Below the pieces are notes generated by a model. It was not told the origin of the DNA, searched no databases, and worked only from the letters and a program-made list of their open reading frames with translations. A stretch of 64,000 bases of DNA, from positions 1 to 64,000 of the forward strand of contig NW_025954961.1 in assembly GCF_022376445.1 (NCBI RefSeq). The letters run 5' to 3'. Origin of the DNA: Fomitopsis serialis. Lineage: Eukaryota > Basidiomycota > Agaricomycetes > Polyporales > Fomitopsidaceae. The translations under genes and the position numbers were made by a program. This document shows positions 12,701 through 24,360 of this stretch, in pieces. The first letter of the stretch is position 1, and the number at the start of each line of letters is the position of its first letter.

Positions 12701-13077
12701 GTGAGGGGAAGGCGCATCAAGCAAAGGAGCCACAAGGTCCGAAGGAGGCACAATCCCTGGAACAGCCAGGCTCAGCCGAAGCCACACCATAACATTGAAC
12801 TGACCTCACCGTTTCCTAGCTCCTCCAACTCTTCCTCTGTCCACTGCCGACCATTGCGCTCGCTACGTATCTTCTGCAACGCCCAGCCAAAATCCTCCAG
12901 GTCTCCGAGCACTTCGCGGCCGACTTGTGGGTCTTGAAGGAGAACGCCCGTTACTTCCTGGACAGTTGCAGACGCTCCGACAGTCGCAAAGTGTAGTGAT
13001 CCAGAGGGCAAAACAGCAGGAACGATCAGCGCATCATCAGGCATGTTGCTTGGTAAAGGCCTCTGCTGAGACCGCAA
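6765..13077 (-). CDS. Formin (FH1-FH2 actin nucleator)
   Basis: Diaphanous-type fungal formin (Bni1/SepA/For family), which nucleates and elongates unbranched actin cables for polarity and cytokinesis. The N-terminal exons (about 12772-13077) carry the fungal ubiquitin-like segment (VLLQDPQVGREVLGDLEDFGW). A GBD/FH3 armadillo region follows at about 10540-11730 (QLPLEKKQILLRNQ, FGRRGLNEVIVV). A coiled coil lies at about 9000-10000. The FH1 domain (8700-9150) has several proline runs, and FH2 (7100-8690) includes KPFFWNKLSA, SKLSIDDLRAI and LLHYLAKVLL. The C-terminal tail has a KIFFDGARTSRVFD-like end that lies in a different frame from the preceding exon, with a shift near 6868. The start is either 13077 or the internal ATG at 13044. 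There are many small introns and I have not fixed every junction. Confidence 0.9.
8690..9150 (-). repeat. Proline-codon (GGT/GGC on +) low-complexity tract of formin FH1
   Basis: Runs of ggtggtggc... on the plus strand encode polyproline stretches on the minus strand, the binding sites for profilin-actin. The longest runs are near 8828-8855 and 8908-8945. Such triplet runs often vary in length between strains. The plus-strand polyglycine frames are a by-product. Confidence 0.85.
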
Positions 13078-13602
13078 GAGTGCATACGCGCGGAATGAGG
13101 ACCAAGGTTCTGGGCTGGGCTGTGAATGTATGCTTCTGGCTCCCAGGGTGCGCCGAAGCGTGGATTAAACGAGGATGTGTAGAAGAACGAGTGCCTGTGT
13201 AGGGATTGATCAAGGTGTCGCTCAGATGTTAATAACGGAGGTCGAGGGGAAAAACAGAGGCTGAGTAGCTCGACCGCAGTGAAGCTATCCACGGCCTCGA
13301 AGTGGTCGCGTTTGGGTCGCGTTGCGCGCAATGCTCAGGCTGCAGCTGATCCGGAGCTGATCTTCCCCGCAACGAAACGGGTCTCGTGATGCTGTTGACC
13401 AAAGCCGATCCAGTTTCGTTTCATCTCTGTCCGCCTTTGGATCGACTGTACCGCAGCGTAACCATGAATGAGCCTCATGAAATGCAGAATCCGAGTCCCA
13501 CTCGCTCTCCTCCTACATATAACCCGGTGCAATAGTGTGATCCAGAAAGCAATGCTGACAATGACAACAGGACAATGCAGAGGCGACACAGGCCGAGACT
13601 GT
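13078..13602. other. Formin promoter and RRN3 3' flank
   Basis: This stretch lies between the formin start and the RRN3 stop on the same strand. It has no recognisable gene. Short minus-strand frames around 13335-13589 have no family resemblance. Confidence 0.35.
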
Positions 13603-16171
13603 CTACGATACCGATATGCTCATGGCCATACTCCCTGGTCTATACGGGCTGATGCTCATTCCCCCAAATGACTCTCCCAAACCGTCTGCTTCGTCCACCT
13701 CACCAGCAGCAGCCTTCCCTCCTACCATGGAGACCCCGTCAAATCTACGATCCTCGGCTGCATGTTCGTCTTCCTCTTCGTCATCTCCATCCTCGTCGTC
13801 TTCATCTTCACCATCGTCGATAGCCACGGCAGACCACTCCCGGTAAACACCCTGTATATAAGATCTGGACCGGGGTAGCTTGTATGGGTCGAACGGGAAG
13901 AATGTGTTGAGCTCCGTCGTCATCGAGTGGCCGAGCATGGCTGGATGCATAGTAGAGCGCTTGGAGCTCGGTGCACCGTGAACTCCTGGGGTGGGAGGCT
14001 GAGGCGCATAATCAGATCGACGATTCGACTCCATGATGGTGTAGCAGTAGAGGAAGTCCGTGGCGTGTGCGACACGAGCGAACTGCATCACGACGTTTGA
14101 AGAACAGACCTGCAAAGCACGTTCAGCCTCAGCCCTCTGCATTTAATAACACGCCCACACATACTTGAGAGGGTTCAGCTCTGATTGTATGACTCGCTGC
14201 AGGATTCTCAGCTCCGCCATCCACTTCTTCGCGGGTCCGCTCGCTGCCGATGTGAATTCGTCCATGTCTTCGTGATCCTCAAGGAGATCTCTCCACCGGA
14301 AACAGAAGATCAGAACACAGCCTGTGCCACAGCGTAGAATATGCTATGATGTGCCATACTCGGTGGCGCTGCGCCTGCAGTATTGACCGCGTCGAAGATG
14401 TCGAGCCTACTCCGCAAGAAGTTGCATAGGCACGCGACTACCCTTCGAGCACTTTCCCGGTCAACGAACTGCGCGCGGCTGACAAAGCTTGCGATGTAGC
14501 TTGCCGCTGCAGCGCGGGTGACTGCTGGCTGGTCCTCTTCCAGAAGCGATTTTGAGACCAGCATGCCTTGGAAAAGGTCGCTGAACTCGGGATCGAGCGA
14601 AGAGTACCAAAAGACCAGGAACTGCGTGTAACGAGACTTGAAGGTGCGAAGGATGGTGCGATCGAAAATAGAGAGGAGCATATGGAACTGCTGACGGCGC
14701 AATATTCGCCCTCTTCGAAAACAGTAGGTGATGGCGGACGGAAGGGTTCCAGAGGAGTCAATGGTGAGTCGGAGCGAGACGATGGTGTGCCAGGCGTTGA
14801 CAGGTGAAGGGCAGGAGTTCGGCGTGTACTGGCTGAAGTGGTCAATAAGTTCTTCAAGATGCATCTAGCTTGTCGACCATCCTTGAACATGTTGAAGTCG
14901 GTCGGGACGTCCTCGACTTGATTCGCGTCGTCGTCGACATCCCCCCTGCATCAGATGACAGGTCGCTCAGATTGTCACCATCGCCATCCTCGTCGTCTTC
15001 ATCGTCAGACTCCTCTCCTTGACCATTACGGTATCGAATGGGTCTAGCTCGAAGACGCCTTGCTGATCCTCCTCTGCAGCCTCTCCTCGAGCTCTTCGAG
15101 TTCCACTTGGATCTCAACCTGCGGTGCTCAGTTGAGACGCTAGCACTACATGTTTGACAAGAGAGACGCACATCGATTTGTATAGCCCGGTCAACTATCG
15201 TCCCCAAGACACCCTCCGCAGCTCCGGGCAATAATCCGTTACTTTGAGCATATTGCGGATGTATGTGATCTGAGCAGCTTGGCTCTGCCGCTTATGCGGG
15301 AAGCTGCGCACCAACAAGGATGCAACGTTGACGGGAGTGTGGGGATGAGAGAGTAATGTGCTGCAGCAGATAATGTATTCGATCATATACGACTCGCGTG
15401 TGAGTGGGCGTGTAGACGTCGAGGGCAACCTTGAATCCAGGGCTTGTAGGCCAGACTCTATGAGGCCGTCAAACAAATGCCTGGGATCCTGGAAGGAAGT
15501 ACGCACGGTAGGTGAAACCGTGCGCAGTTTTTCCAAGCACGAGGGACAGATACTCGGGGCGTGCACTGACAAGCATGCCGATGAAGGCGGTGTACGACTT
15601 CACAAACGTAGTGTCCATGACCGTCCATGGCATATTTACGATTGCTTCCACAAGGGCAGAGTGGCAACGCTCAAGTCGAGAGACAGCGTGTGACAGTGCA
15701 AGGATCCAGTCCGGAGTTGAGGCAGGGGCGAGGATGCGTCCACCGTACTCTTCTTTGGGTTGAACTGGTCGACCAGTTCATCAAATGATTCACTAGTGCC
15801 CTGCTTCTATGTCAGAAATGCGCACAAACAGGCTATGTGGCTCACATTCTTCTTCTGCTGTAGGGCGTTGTTCACGAACACGAGGTAACCACGCTGCCTA
15901 TACTGTTCATCTGCACGGCAATGAATTTCCTATGTCGCAAGCATAAGTATAAAAACGTACCCTGTTTTACCCGAGAGTTTGTTGCGATAGGCCTCGAGAC
16001 GTATAGGGACGATGAGGACGACCTCCGGGACGGTGCGTCTGGACGCTTCTTGAAGTTCTCCAGAGGGTCAACGGGCTTTTGCTGCGACTCCATGTAGCGG
16101 AGGTTCGAGGTAACTGGCCCGGCCCTTGGCTGCCTGACGTTGAACTGGGACAAACGGGAGTGAGGTTCCAT
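13603..16171 (-). CDS. RRN3: RRN3-like RNA polymerase I transcription initiation factor (frame-shifted)
   Basis: Bridges Pol I to the core promoter factor for rDNA transcription in the nucleolus. Conserved blocks appear in order: an N-terminus around PLENFKKRPDAPSRR, then MPWTVMDTTFVKSYTAFIGML, TYIRNMLKVTDYCPE, TIVDRAIQIDV, an acidic stretch (EESDDEDDEDGDGD), a HEAT-like core (SRYTQFLVFWYSSLD, YIASFVSRAQFVDRESA, NFLRSRLDIFD, HSIFYAVAQA), and a C-terminal part with ESNRRSDY and LNTFFPFDPYKLPRS followed by a very acidic segment. Between about 15396 and 15319 three single bases seem to be missing (near 15396, 15343 and 15319): inserting one base at each restores a continuous VVYDRIHYLL...SFPHKR block. 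The start at 16171 is the best ATG; an upstream one at 16234 is in frame. Confidence 0.88.
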
Positions 16172-16347
16172 TGTCGGCAGACAGCCCGAGCGAGATGAGC
16201 AACTGGGAAGACGCACCGGAGAGCAAGGATGCAAAATTGGCTGACTAAGCAGTCAGAAGCGCCGTTTCAGATGGCATCTCACGCTCACCAGATCCAGATC
16301 GCGATTGGTGGGCACCCGGCACCGATCGACTCCTGCTCGACAACAAC

Positions 16348-17977
16348 TTGAAAGCGCCCATTCACTACCTCCTGCATAAGTACATGGCCTCAGTGGCTGC
16401 TCCAGGCCCCCTCGCTGCTTGCGCCCCCATCCGCATCACTCCTCCGCTCACCGGTGCCGACGAACAGAATGACGACGTATTGGGTGACGACGAATTGACT
16501 GCCTGTGGACAGATTGCCGATGAACAGAGCGACGAGGAATTCGGCGACGAGGAGATCAGCGACGATGAACAGAGCTCCCGTAAGTGGCGGAGTGCACGTT
16601 TCCAAGGCACCTTGCCGCTGGCCCTCTCTGCTCGCGTCCCGCTCGAGGTCTTCGAACTCGTCATGGATGCGATCGAGCATCAGCCCACGTTGGTCGCCGT
16701 CGCGCTGGTCTGCGCGGCATGGTACCCTCGAGCGATGCGCAACCTCTACTACAATCTCGAGATTCGCGGCCGGAAGACATTCAACATGCTGTTCAAGCAG
16801 TGTCGCGCGTCACCACGCGTCAAGCAGTGGCTCGCAGGTACATGCAAACTGGTGGTAGATGAGGTGGGTGCTTACTCCGACGTGTGTAAAAGGACATCCC
16901 TGAGCACCAGGACAAACATTAGAGCAAATGGGGGATGATGGCATCCACGCAGCGTCGAAAGAAGAACAAAAATGACAATCGCTTCCTTCACGCACTACCG
17001 TCCGGGCTCGCTAGTCTGATGCCTCGTGTACAAACCCTTCACATCCGATACGGAAGTCTTCGTTTCATTCGCACAGACTTTTTCCTCGCCCTGTCGAAGT
17101 TCGAGTCTGTCAAGTCATTGACGCTCGGATTTTGTCAACTTAACAACATCTCGCAGCTACGGCGGATTGTGTCTGCCTTCCCCCAGCTTACAGACCTCAC
17201 GATGGATAACGTTGCGTTCACTCAACAAGGTTCGGTCGGTGACGCGGGAGCCTCACTATTTCAGCCACCATCTCACACGCGTCTTCGACATCTTGCCGTC
17301 AACGTGGACAATGAGCTCATGGCGACGTTCCTTGACTGGATGACGCGCTCAGGCTTCTGCGCCTCACTTGCGGATCTGGAAATCCTGTTCAATGATCGTC
17401 CCATATCGCGGACTCTCCCTAGCAAACTTCTCGAAGTGGCAGGGGCATCGTTGACCCGTTACTGTGAGGGATACCGTGGCAATGGTCATGACCGTAAGAG
17501 TCCCTTTGCCTTGCTTAATAGACTTTGTCTTTGATGTACATGCACAATTTAGGTCGTCACGGAAATCTGTTGCAAAACACCGCCTTGCGATCCTTGCAAT
17601 TCCAGCTGATAATCAGCAGACACAAGGCCGAAGACCAAGGGCGTCGCGCGGTATGGATCAAAGCAGCGGACGAGCTACATGGCATCTTCTCCACCATTCG
17701 AAGCCGTCAGCTCGAGCACATCGAGGTCCACGTTGACGTTCGCCTCGATGGCAGCACTCTCGGGTCTGGGCAGTCTAGCGACGTCCACGAGAAGCTCGAC
17801 CTGCGGGACCTGCACAAGGTCATGAGCCAGCCATACTTCGACGCATTGAAGGATGTCGAGGTGAAGATGAACGTTTTCGGTATACGTACCCCTCAGGCCA
17901 ACTCGAATGTGGACGAGTTCCGTGACATATTACAGCCATGGTCTGCCCGTGGCATAGTCACCTTCGGGAGGTACTGA
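16348..17977 (+). CDS. F-box-like / leucine-rich uncharacterised protein
   Basis: Three exons: 16348 to about 16863, about 16954 to 17490, and from about 17558 to the stop at 17977. After an acidic N-terminus (repeated DE/DD dipeptides) comes an F-box-like segment, VPLEVFELVMDAIEHQPTLVAVALVCAAW, cut short here. It is followed by degenerate leucine-rich stretches such as FESVKSLTLGFCQLNNISQLRRI and FPQLTDLTMDNVAF. Agaricomycetes carry large families of such proteins, thought to be substrate adaptors of SCF ubiquitin ligases. The start may instead be the ATG at 16384. It is divergent from RRN3 over about 180-210 bp. The target is unknown. Confidence 0.72.
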
Positions 17978-18591
17978 GTGAACTCTCAACATTGCACGCG
18001 TGAGTGAGCCCGTTTGCACACACGCGTCTCAGGTCTCAGTTTTGTCTCCCGTTCAGCCATTGAACGATGCACAGGAATCACCATGCTGAGGGTGTGATAC
18101 GTCGTTCGATCGGTACAGACGAAGGTGGCGACAACGAGGCATCGTCACCGTCCGTACGGAGCGTGCATCGATGCGAGGAAATCGGTCGTTCGCAATCGGT
18201 TGTCTGGCTCCAGTTTATCTAGGGTCTGTAACAATGATCGGGTTAATAGCTATTGGACGAAGTGGCGAGTCGCGTTTGGTAAGAACTTACATATGTATTT
18301 ACCAGGTTAATCGGACGAGAGAGAGCACGAGCTAAATCTTCAAGTAAACAGCTGCCCGAGCAGGGAGCCTCTGGGTGTGCGTTGATTGCGCAGTATAGGT
18401 CCGACGTCACGGTGGTGGTTGGTAGTAGTAAGTTGTGTGGGTACAGTACTTCGTTAGCTCGGCCATTGGCTGGATATAGACTCAGACGCCCCACAGCGGT
18501 TCTCGCGAACTTACTGTGATTGTCTTATCTTTTGCCCACGTTGTGCAACGAGGGGTGAATTCGTCGCGCTCACTGGGCTCTGGCTACCATC
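17978..18591. other. Intergenic, F-box 3' flank and nucleoside hydrolase promoter
   Basis: I see no gene here. Both flanking genes run on the plus strand. Open frames at 18125-18310 (+) and 18243-18494 (-) do not look like proteins of any known family. Confidence 0.4.
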
Positions 18592-19990
18592 ATGGCATAC
18601 CGAAATGTCTGGCTGGACTGTGATCCAGTGAGGCGTGATGTGACATAGATGATGCATTCACTCACCAGAGCGTATACAGGGGCACGATGACGCCACCGCG
18701 ATACTGCTGGCAGTCCATGCTCCAGGAGTGAAACTGTTAGGCATTTCTACGGTGAATTTCGCTTTCGTATCTCACAGACGTGGTAGTCCGCGGTGCTGAA
18801 AAACCAACAGGTGCATGGCAATGCAAGCGCAGAAAATACAAACAACAACGCCGCGCGGTGTCTCTACGCCTTTGCTGCTCCGCAGGACATCAAGATCTAC
18901 CCAGGGGCTTCTAAGCCTTTGATTCGGCCGACGAGACATGACCCCGAGATTCACGGCATTGATGGACTGGGAGGTGTGGAGGGACTTCCACCAGGCACAT
19001 ACAAGGCCGTTCAAGAACGGCTGAAGCACCCAGGACGTCCACCAAAGGCCATCGATGCCATTGCTAGGGCGGTCGAGGACACCTGGAAGGACGGCTCGGG
19101 TGACAAGGTCACGATTATCTCGTCTGGTCCGATGACCAACATAGCTCTCTTCGTGAGCGTATTTCCCGAGCTGTTGAACGGCATAGGTGAGGAACCTCAT
19201 CCACACTGCACATACGTGGAACGATAGTTAAGAGCACTAGAGGAGTTTGTCTTCATGGGTGGCGGTGTTGGCATCGGTAATCGCTCTGCGTCGGCTGGTA
19301 CGTGTCCATACGTTCTCTAGCCGTTCGAGGAGTCATCGTGCTTATCGGATGTCAGAATTCAACATATTGTGCGATCGTGAGTCCCTGCGCATGCACCGCG
19401 GGCGTGAACTATGGATGACCCATGTTATCCATCTACAGCTGAAGCAGCTCAGATTGTGCTCGACGTCCCAGTGAAGAAGACGATGATACCTCTCAATGTC
19501 ACCCACACAGCGATTGTGACACAGGAAACCCTTCACAAACTGCTCTCACCCGATGCCCCATACTCCCCCAATGTCGCGCCAGCTAAAGCATCCACGAAGC
19601 TACGCCACATGCTATGGACGCTCATCTGGTACTTCGCAGAGTCATACAAGTCCACGTTCGGCTTCATGCACGGCCCACCCCTGCATGACGCACTCACCAT
19701 CGCATATGTCTCTAATCCAGAGATGTTCAAGTGCAAGAGGTACCGGGTCGATGTCGAACTAAGCGGGACGCACACTGCGGGCGAGACAGTAGTGGACATA
19801 TGGAGTTATCAGGCATGCGACGATTCATGGGGGCGTGACGGGAAGAATTGTATGGTGGCGGAGTCTCTAGATGTGAGTACGATGAATTCTGTTGACGTTC
19901 AAGGCTGACAGAGAGCAGGTGGCTGGTTTCTTCCAGCTCTTCCTCGAATGCGTTTCTCGGTGTGATGCGGTCTCTCCACTGAACGAATGA
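18592..19990 (+). CDS. Inosine-uridine-type nucleoside hydrolase
   Basis: Cleaves the N-glycosidic bond of ribonucleosides for pyrimidine/purine salvage. The first exon reads MAYRNVWLDCDP and continues after an intron with GHDDATAILL, giving the family's DxDxxxDD calcium/ribose-binding signature. Later exons include LYAFAAPQDIKIYPGASKPL, KVTIISSGPMTNIALF, FVFMGGGVGIGNRSASA, EFNILCD, VPVKKTMIPLNVTHTA, and FMHGPPLHDALTIAYVSNP, which holds the conserved active-site HDA. The last intron starts after AESLD and the protein ends LSxxPLNE-stop at 19990. There are six or more exons without any frameshift. It converges on the GH53 gene with 86 bp between stops. Confidence 0.9.
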
Positions 19991-20076
19991 TTGTCCTTCC
20001 GTATAAGACGAGCATAGATATGGATCACCGCTTGAGAACATTGTAGGACGCGGCCACTGGGTTCTGACCAAGTTGT

Positions 20077-21386
20077 CTACATGTCGTCACCGAATATATC
20101 GATAGATTGCCTGACTGCACCAGAGCTATCCACTAGCAGATTGTCCTAATGAACAAGCTAAGTGGCCGTGCTATGTATTTAGCTTGACGCGATCACTTAC
20201 TGAACAGGACGAGCCAAGGGCAGCGTTTCCAATCCATCCAGGCTCCCAATAATCTATGTTGTTGCATGAGACTCAGCACTTTAATAGCATGATCTGATCC
20301 TCACAGATGCCCTGCCCCAGACCGTCGGGGAGGCCATTCAAGACACTCTTGATGTCACCGGTCCATTCCTCTTGTCCCTGAGCCGAGATGGGGATCTCGG
20401 GCTCGCTGAGCGTCACACCGGAGCAAACGGCCGGCCAGTTGGTCTCGGCGACAACGACAGGCTTATCGAACTCGTTGACCAGGTTCGTCAGCGAGGACGA
20501 GAGGTTCGCCAGTGTTGCATTCGTGCCGTAGAACGGATAGAACGACACACCCATGATGTCAACCTCCGACTGTGTCAGCGCGCCTTGGATACCAAAGACA
20601 CCTTCCCAGAAGTATTTCAGGTCGGACCAATCCCAGCCATTCGCGAGATGGACGAGTATTTTGGGCGAACCGGCTGAGAGACCCCCGTGGATGGCTGAGT
20701 TCAGGAGCTGGGAAAGGCCATCGAAGCCATTAACCGAAATCTCCCCGACGGGCCATAGCAGCCCGTTGTTAATCTCATTTCCGACCTACGGACGCACCAA
20801 CAGGTCAGGCGGCTGACTCGGATGCTCGAGGTCTGTGTACGACTGACCTGGAGTATGTCAACAGGCGTCCCTTGATCCGTGAAGGCTTGTACGACGCTTT
20901 GCGTATAGCTGCCATACAGTCAGAACACTGCTGCACTGACTGGGAACGACTGCCGGTGCCAGGGCTTACTCGTATATCTGAGTGTTCAGTCGTGACAGTG
21001 TTGTTGGCCATGCGGATGGAATAGCTTGATGGCCAGGATCCGCCCCTGAGAGTAGTAGTGAGTCATGGCGTCATTCGCTTGAAAGATACCCTACATGTGT
21101 CGCTGTAGTGAAGATCGACGTGAAGTGTCAATCCCGCATCCTTGACACGTTTGCCCATTGCAAGCGCGTAGGTCAAGTTGTACTGCCCGGCGGTCCAGAT
21201 CCGCACGCGCGCTGTGTTCATCCCGTTTGCGACGAGAATGTCCTCAAAGGGTATGACGACACCATTCTGAGAGTACTCGACGCCAGAATCCTCGACAACG
21301 ATGAGCGAAGAGATGTCGGCCGCTCGATAGGTCAAAGCCGATGCGACAGCGACGAGGGCTGCGAACAAGGAAGCGGCCGCACGCAT
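20077..21386 (-). CDS. Secreted GH53 arabinogalactan endo-beta-1,4-galactanase
   Basis: Cleaves beta-1,4-galactan side chains of pectin outside the cell. The protein starts with a clear signal peptide (MRAAASLFAALVAVASA). It shows the GH53 blocks ARVRIWTAGQYNL, LHVDLHYSDTWADPGHQ (across an intron), the acid/base glutamate in QVGNEINNG, and the nucleophile glutamate in VVAETNWP. After two short C-terminal introns it ends with YYWEPGWIGNAALGSSC and NLLVDSSGAV...FGDDM-stop at 20077. All exons join in frame. The enzyme indicates a plant-cell-wall-degrading lifestyle. Confidence 0.93.
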
Positions 21387-22330
21387 TTCGCTGTTTAAAG
21401 GGCCATTGTGTTCGTGCAGGATTTATACCGTTGTGTGATTACCTCCACAAGACTGGAAGTTGTGACTATCGGTCAGCTGTTGTAGCTGGGCGGGCCGTCG
21501 CAGAGGACCAGCATCCTTAATTCCGGGGTATGACTCTGTCAGCAACCATGGACATGACCCAGACAATGCGGGGGAAAGTCAGATGCTGGGAGGTGCCACG
21601 AGGACTCACGGGAAAGAGCTAAGTACAGACAGTCTACAGACCTTGCGCTGAGAGACAATCTCGAAGGTCGTTCCGAGAACCTCGGAGAAAGGTGTATCAC
21701 GTCACCCACGTGATGTCGCCAGACGCGCTCGACGATGGGCGCTCGCGCGCGCCGACCCCTTGCATCCAACGACCTTGGAACGAATCCATCCTGGCCGGTA
21801 TACTGAACACCTCGGCAAGCAGTGGGCGGAGATCGCATACCACAGCACACGCATCAGTAATGCCTAAGCTCGTCATTGTGCCGACCGCTAGAAGCACAAA
21901 GTGCGTAGTGTTCACCATGATGCCAGTCTGTATGCTCGAAACCGGGCGCTAAGTAGACATCCTCATAGCAAAGGAAAGAAAAGAGCGAGGGAACTGTCTG
22001 TGAAAGGGGAGAGTGAGGGAGGGAGCGACAAAGAGTCTGCGGTTACTGGAGAGATGCCGGCGAAGAGATGTGAGTATCCCCATGTTAGCTTCAGACTGTG
22101 ACCGACAACTCGCCTAGCCAAACGTGCGGAGACAAGACCTTGCCCAATATGCCATGATCTCATTCCCATCCGACTCCTTGGAAAACACTGCGAACTCGAG
22201 ATGGCGCGCGTGAGTGAGATCATACACCAGATAGGGTCCACCGATGTTCTCGCGGATGCAGAGCCGGACGATGGGTGCGTCTGCCATTTTGCGGTGCGAT
22301 GCAAGTCCAGGTTGCCGACATCTAGATAGC
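21387..22330. other. Intergenic with possible small minus-strand gene remnant
   Basis: It holds the GH53 promoter and the upstream region of the RING gene. A minus-strand frame at 21697-21918 starts MVNTTHFVLLAVGTMTSLG and has one hydrophobic segment. It runs into a stop, while another minus frame (21539-21850) overlaps it. It may be a remnant or an exon of a membrane protein, but I recognise no family. Confidence 0.3.
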
Positions 22331-23492
22331 ATGACCAGTCGGTCTCGTCGTTCGGCAGTCAAGGCCCGCAAGAGCCTCAGCAGCCTACCGTCGAGCTCAA
22401 ACTTCGCCTCAACCTCCGAATTGACTCTTGACCAGATCAACAAGACGGTCCGTACCATTCGCAATCATCGCAAGCAACGGCATGCGAAGTTGCGAGAGCT
22501 GACACGCGAGGAGGACGAGACGCGATGGTGGGGCGGTCGCCACACTGGCAGGAGAGGTGACAACGAAGAGGGGACTGTCTGTCCTGTCTGCGGGAGGGTA
22601 ATCACGGGCGATACGGACGTGGTGGAAGCGCATGTCGACTCCTGCTTGGCACATGCCAGTGCCCTTGAAGTAGACGCGGCACATAGGAGTACACCAGACG
22701 ACGATGGTGACATAGATGTTGATATTGACGGGGAAGGAGTTCTTGAGAGCGTGACTGCCGGTGTGAGTTTCCGAGGTATGTCGCCATTCATCTGTCTCTC
22801 GTGGTCGTGACCAACGGTCTATTCCACTAGGCACGGGCTTCGACACTCGAGACCGCAACCAGCAAGATGTCGACGATGACATCGATATCGACGGAGAGGA
22901 CGATGTCCTGTTCGGCGCAGCACAGTTTACACACAGCGATATCATCCCACTTGCCAATGGACATCATGACGAAGGTCCCGGGTCCGATGTTGAAGACGAT
23001 ACTGGGAATACACCCGCGAGGCGGGAAGGAGATAACAAAGCGGCGTTTCAAGATCTGCTCGCGAGCGGCAAGCTCGTGCGTCGGAAAGTACAGGCGGTGG
23101 GCGACTTGAAACAAACGATGGACGAGGTCATGGGGGTCGGCGAAACTGAAGAGGTGGAGAAGGCCATTAAACGCGCAAAACGAGATAGGAATGACGCTGC
23201 GTTGATCAAGGCTCTGGAGAGTAAAGTCCAGCTGATGGTGAGTAGACTCGTACTCACCGTTGAATCTCGAGTAATTGAATATCGGATTGTACAGGTCTCA
23301 ACGCGGGTTTCATCGTCAACCTCCCTGCTATGTCGTATATGCCTTGATCCGTACACGGAGCCTACAGTGTCAACGGGTTGCTGGCATACATGCTGTCGTG
23401 AGTGCTGGTTACGGTGTCTTGGGGCGACCAAACTTTGTCCTATCTGCAAACGTATTACGACGGCAGGGGAACTCCGGAGAGTATACCTGTGA
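22331..23492 (+). CDS. RNF220-type RING E3 ubiquitin ligase
   Basis: Three exons joined by introns at 22776-22830 and 23238-23294, all in frame, give a protein of about 350 residues. The N-terminal half has a CPVCGR...HVDSC zinc-finger-like motif. The middle is acidic (two DIDIDGE-like motifs) and contains the helix LKQTMDEVMGVGETEEVEKA. The protein ends exactly at a RING of the RNF220 type: CRICLDPYTEP, GCWHTCCRECWLRCLG, LCPICKRIT and a terminal LRRVYL. In animals RNF220 is a nuclear E3 acting in beta-catenin and transcription-factor turnover; the fungal role is not established. The start could also be the in-frame ATG at 22244. Confidence 0.88.
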
Positions 23493-23929
23493 CAACCGTA
23501 CTTTATTGCTGTCCATAATTTGCTATCGCTCAGTGCGTTGCTCTGCTATCCTTCGCATTGCCATAGTGCGACGTTTTCCTGCGTGATGGTCAATTGACAT
23601 GAGTCGAAAGTGCATCTTTGAAGTGTGACGACACAGATGGAAGAGCTCATATCTGGCCTTGTTGAATTCCTCACACACCACAGTCATATAAACCAGTCCA
23701 CGAATGAACGGTTACAACGACGCGTGGTCCTCATGGAGTGCATGAGTTGTTCAGAGCACCAGAGGTGCCACCACAACATATAATCAACGCAGCCGGCAGA
23801 GAAAGATTGCTCACCGTTTGCATCGTAGCCGACCATTCCCAAGAGCTTGTTTTCACTCAGACGTATGATCCGGCTTGCAAAGATAGCGAGGACAAACAAT
23901 GAATTAGGTGTACAGACGTAGGCTCAGGA
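23493..23929. other. Convergent 3' flanks of RING gene and Tom7
   Basis: This is the space between two converging genes. The minus-strand frame at 23684-23899 overlaps no conserved sequence and I do not take it as coding. Confidence 0.35.
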
Positions 23930-24248
23930 TCATGCAAGGGGACTAATCAACCTGCGCGAGAGTCAGCTCTACCGCTGGAAGAAATGGTAGCAGAACCACA
24001 TACTTGATCAGTGATGGCTGCGGGTTACTCCTCGTGTAGCCAATGTAGATGATGAAAGGAATCCAGCCATAGTGGACGACGGTCTGAATGTGACGTTAAC
24101 ACTGTCTCCAGACCAAACGTTGACCCAAGGAAAACCTACGCGTCCAAGCTCTACCGCCTTAATGATCCTTTCCTAAGCATTCTGTCGTCAGCACCATTTC
24201 AGTGTCACAAAGCAGGGAGCTGCAGACCTTTGTCTCTTCCGAGGGCAT
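23930..24248 (-). CDS. TOM7: Tom7, small subunit of the mitochondrial outer-membrane translocase
   Basis: Tiny tail-anchored subunit that regulates assembly of the TOM import complex. It is spread over four exons and so is easily missed: 24227-24248, 24140-24172, 24004-24083 and 23930-23951. Joined, they read MPSEETK, then ERIIKAVELGR, then TVVHYGWIPFIIYIGYTRSN..., then LISPLA-stop, about 51 residues. The HYGWIPFIIYIGYTRSNP core is diagnostic for Tom7. All introns are GT...AG. It lies head to head with eIF3f with only about 110 bp between start codons, suggesting a shared promoter. Confidence 0.93.
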
Positions 24249-24360
24249 TTTGGGTGTGCGTGTCACGGAGGAAAGGGCGTGTCGGGAATAGCCGACGACT
24301 TTTCACGGAGGTCAAGCGCTGTGGCTGATCTTGTCCTCGCTTGCGATCTACGGTACCAAA
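24249..24360. promoter_or_regulatory. Shared promoter region of TOM7 and eIF3f
   Basis: The start codons of two divergent housekeeping genes are about 112 bp apart, so this short stretch must hold both promoters and both 5' leaders. I see no clear TATA box. Confidence 0.5.

Noticed and set aside
21697..21918. MBOAT/wax-synthase-like gene
   Set aside because: The hydrophobic start was suggestive, but I could not find any conserved block of that family in the neighbouring frames.
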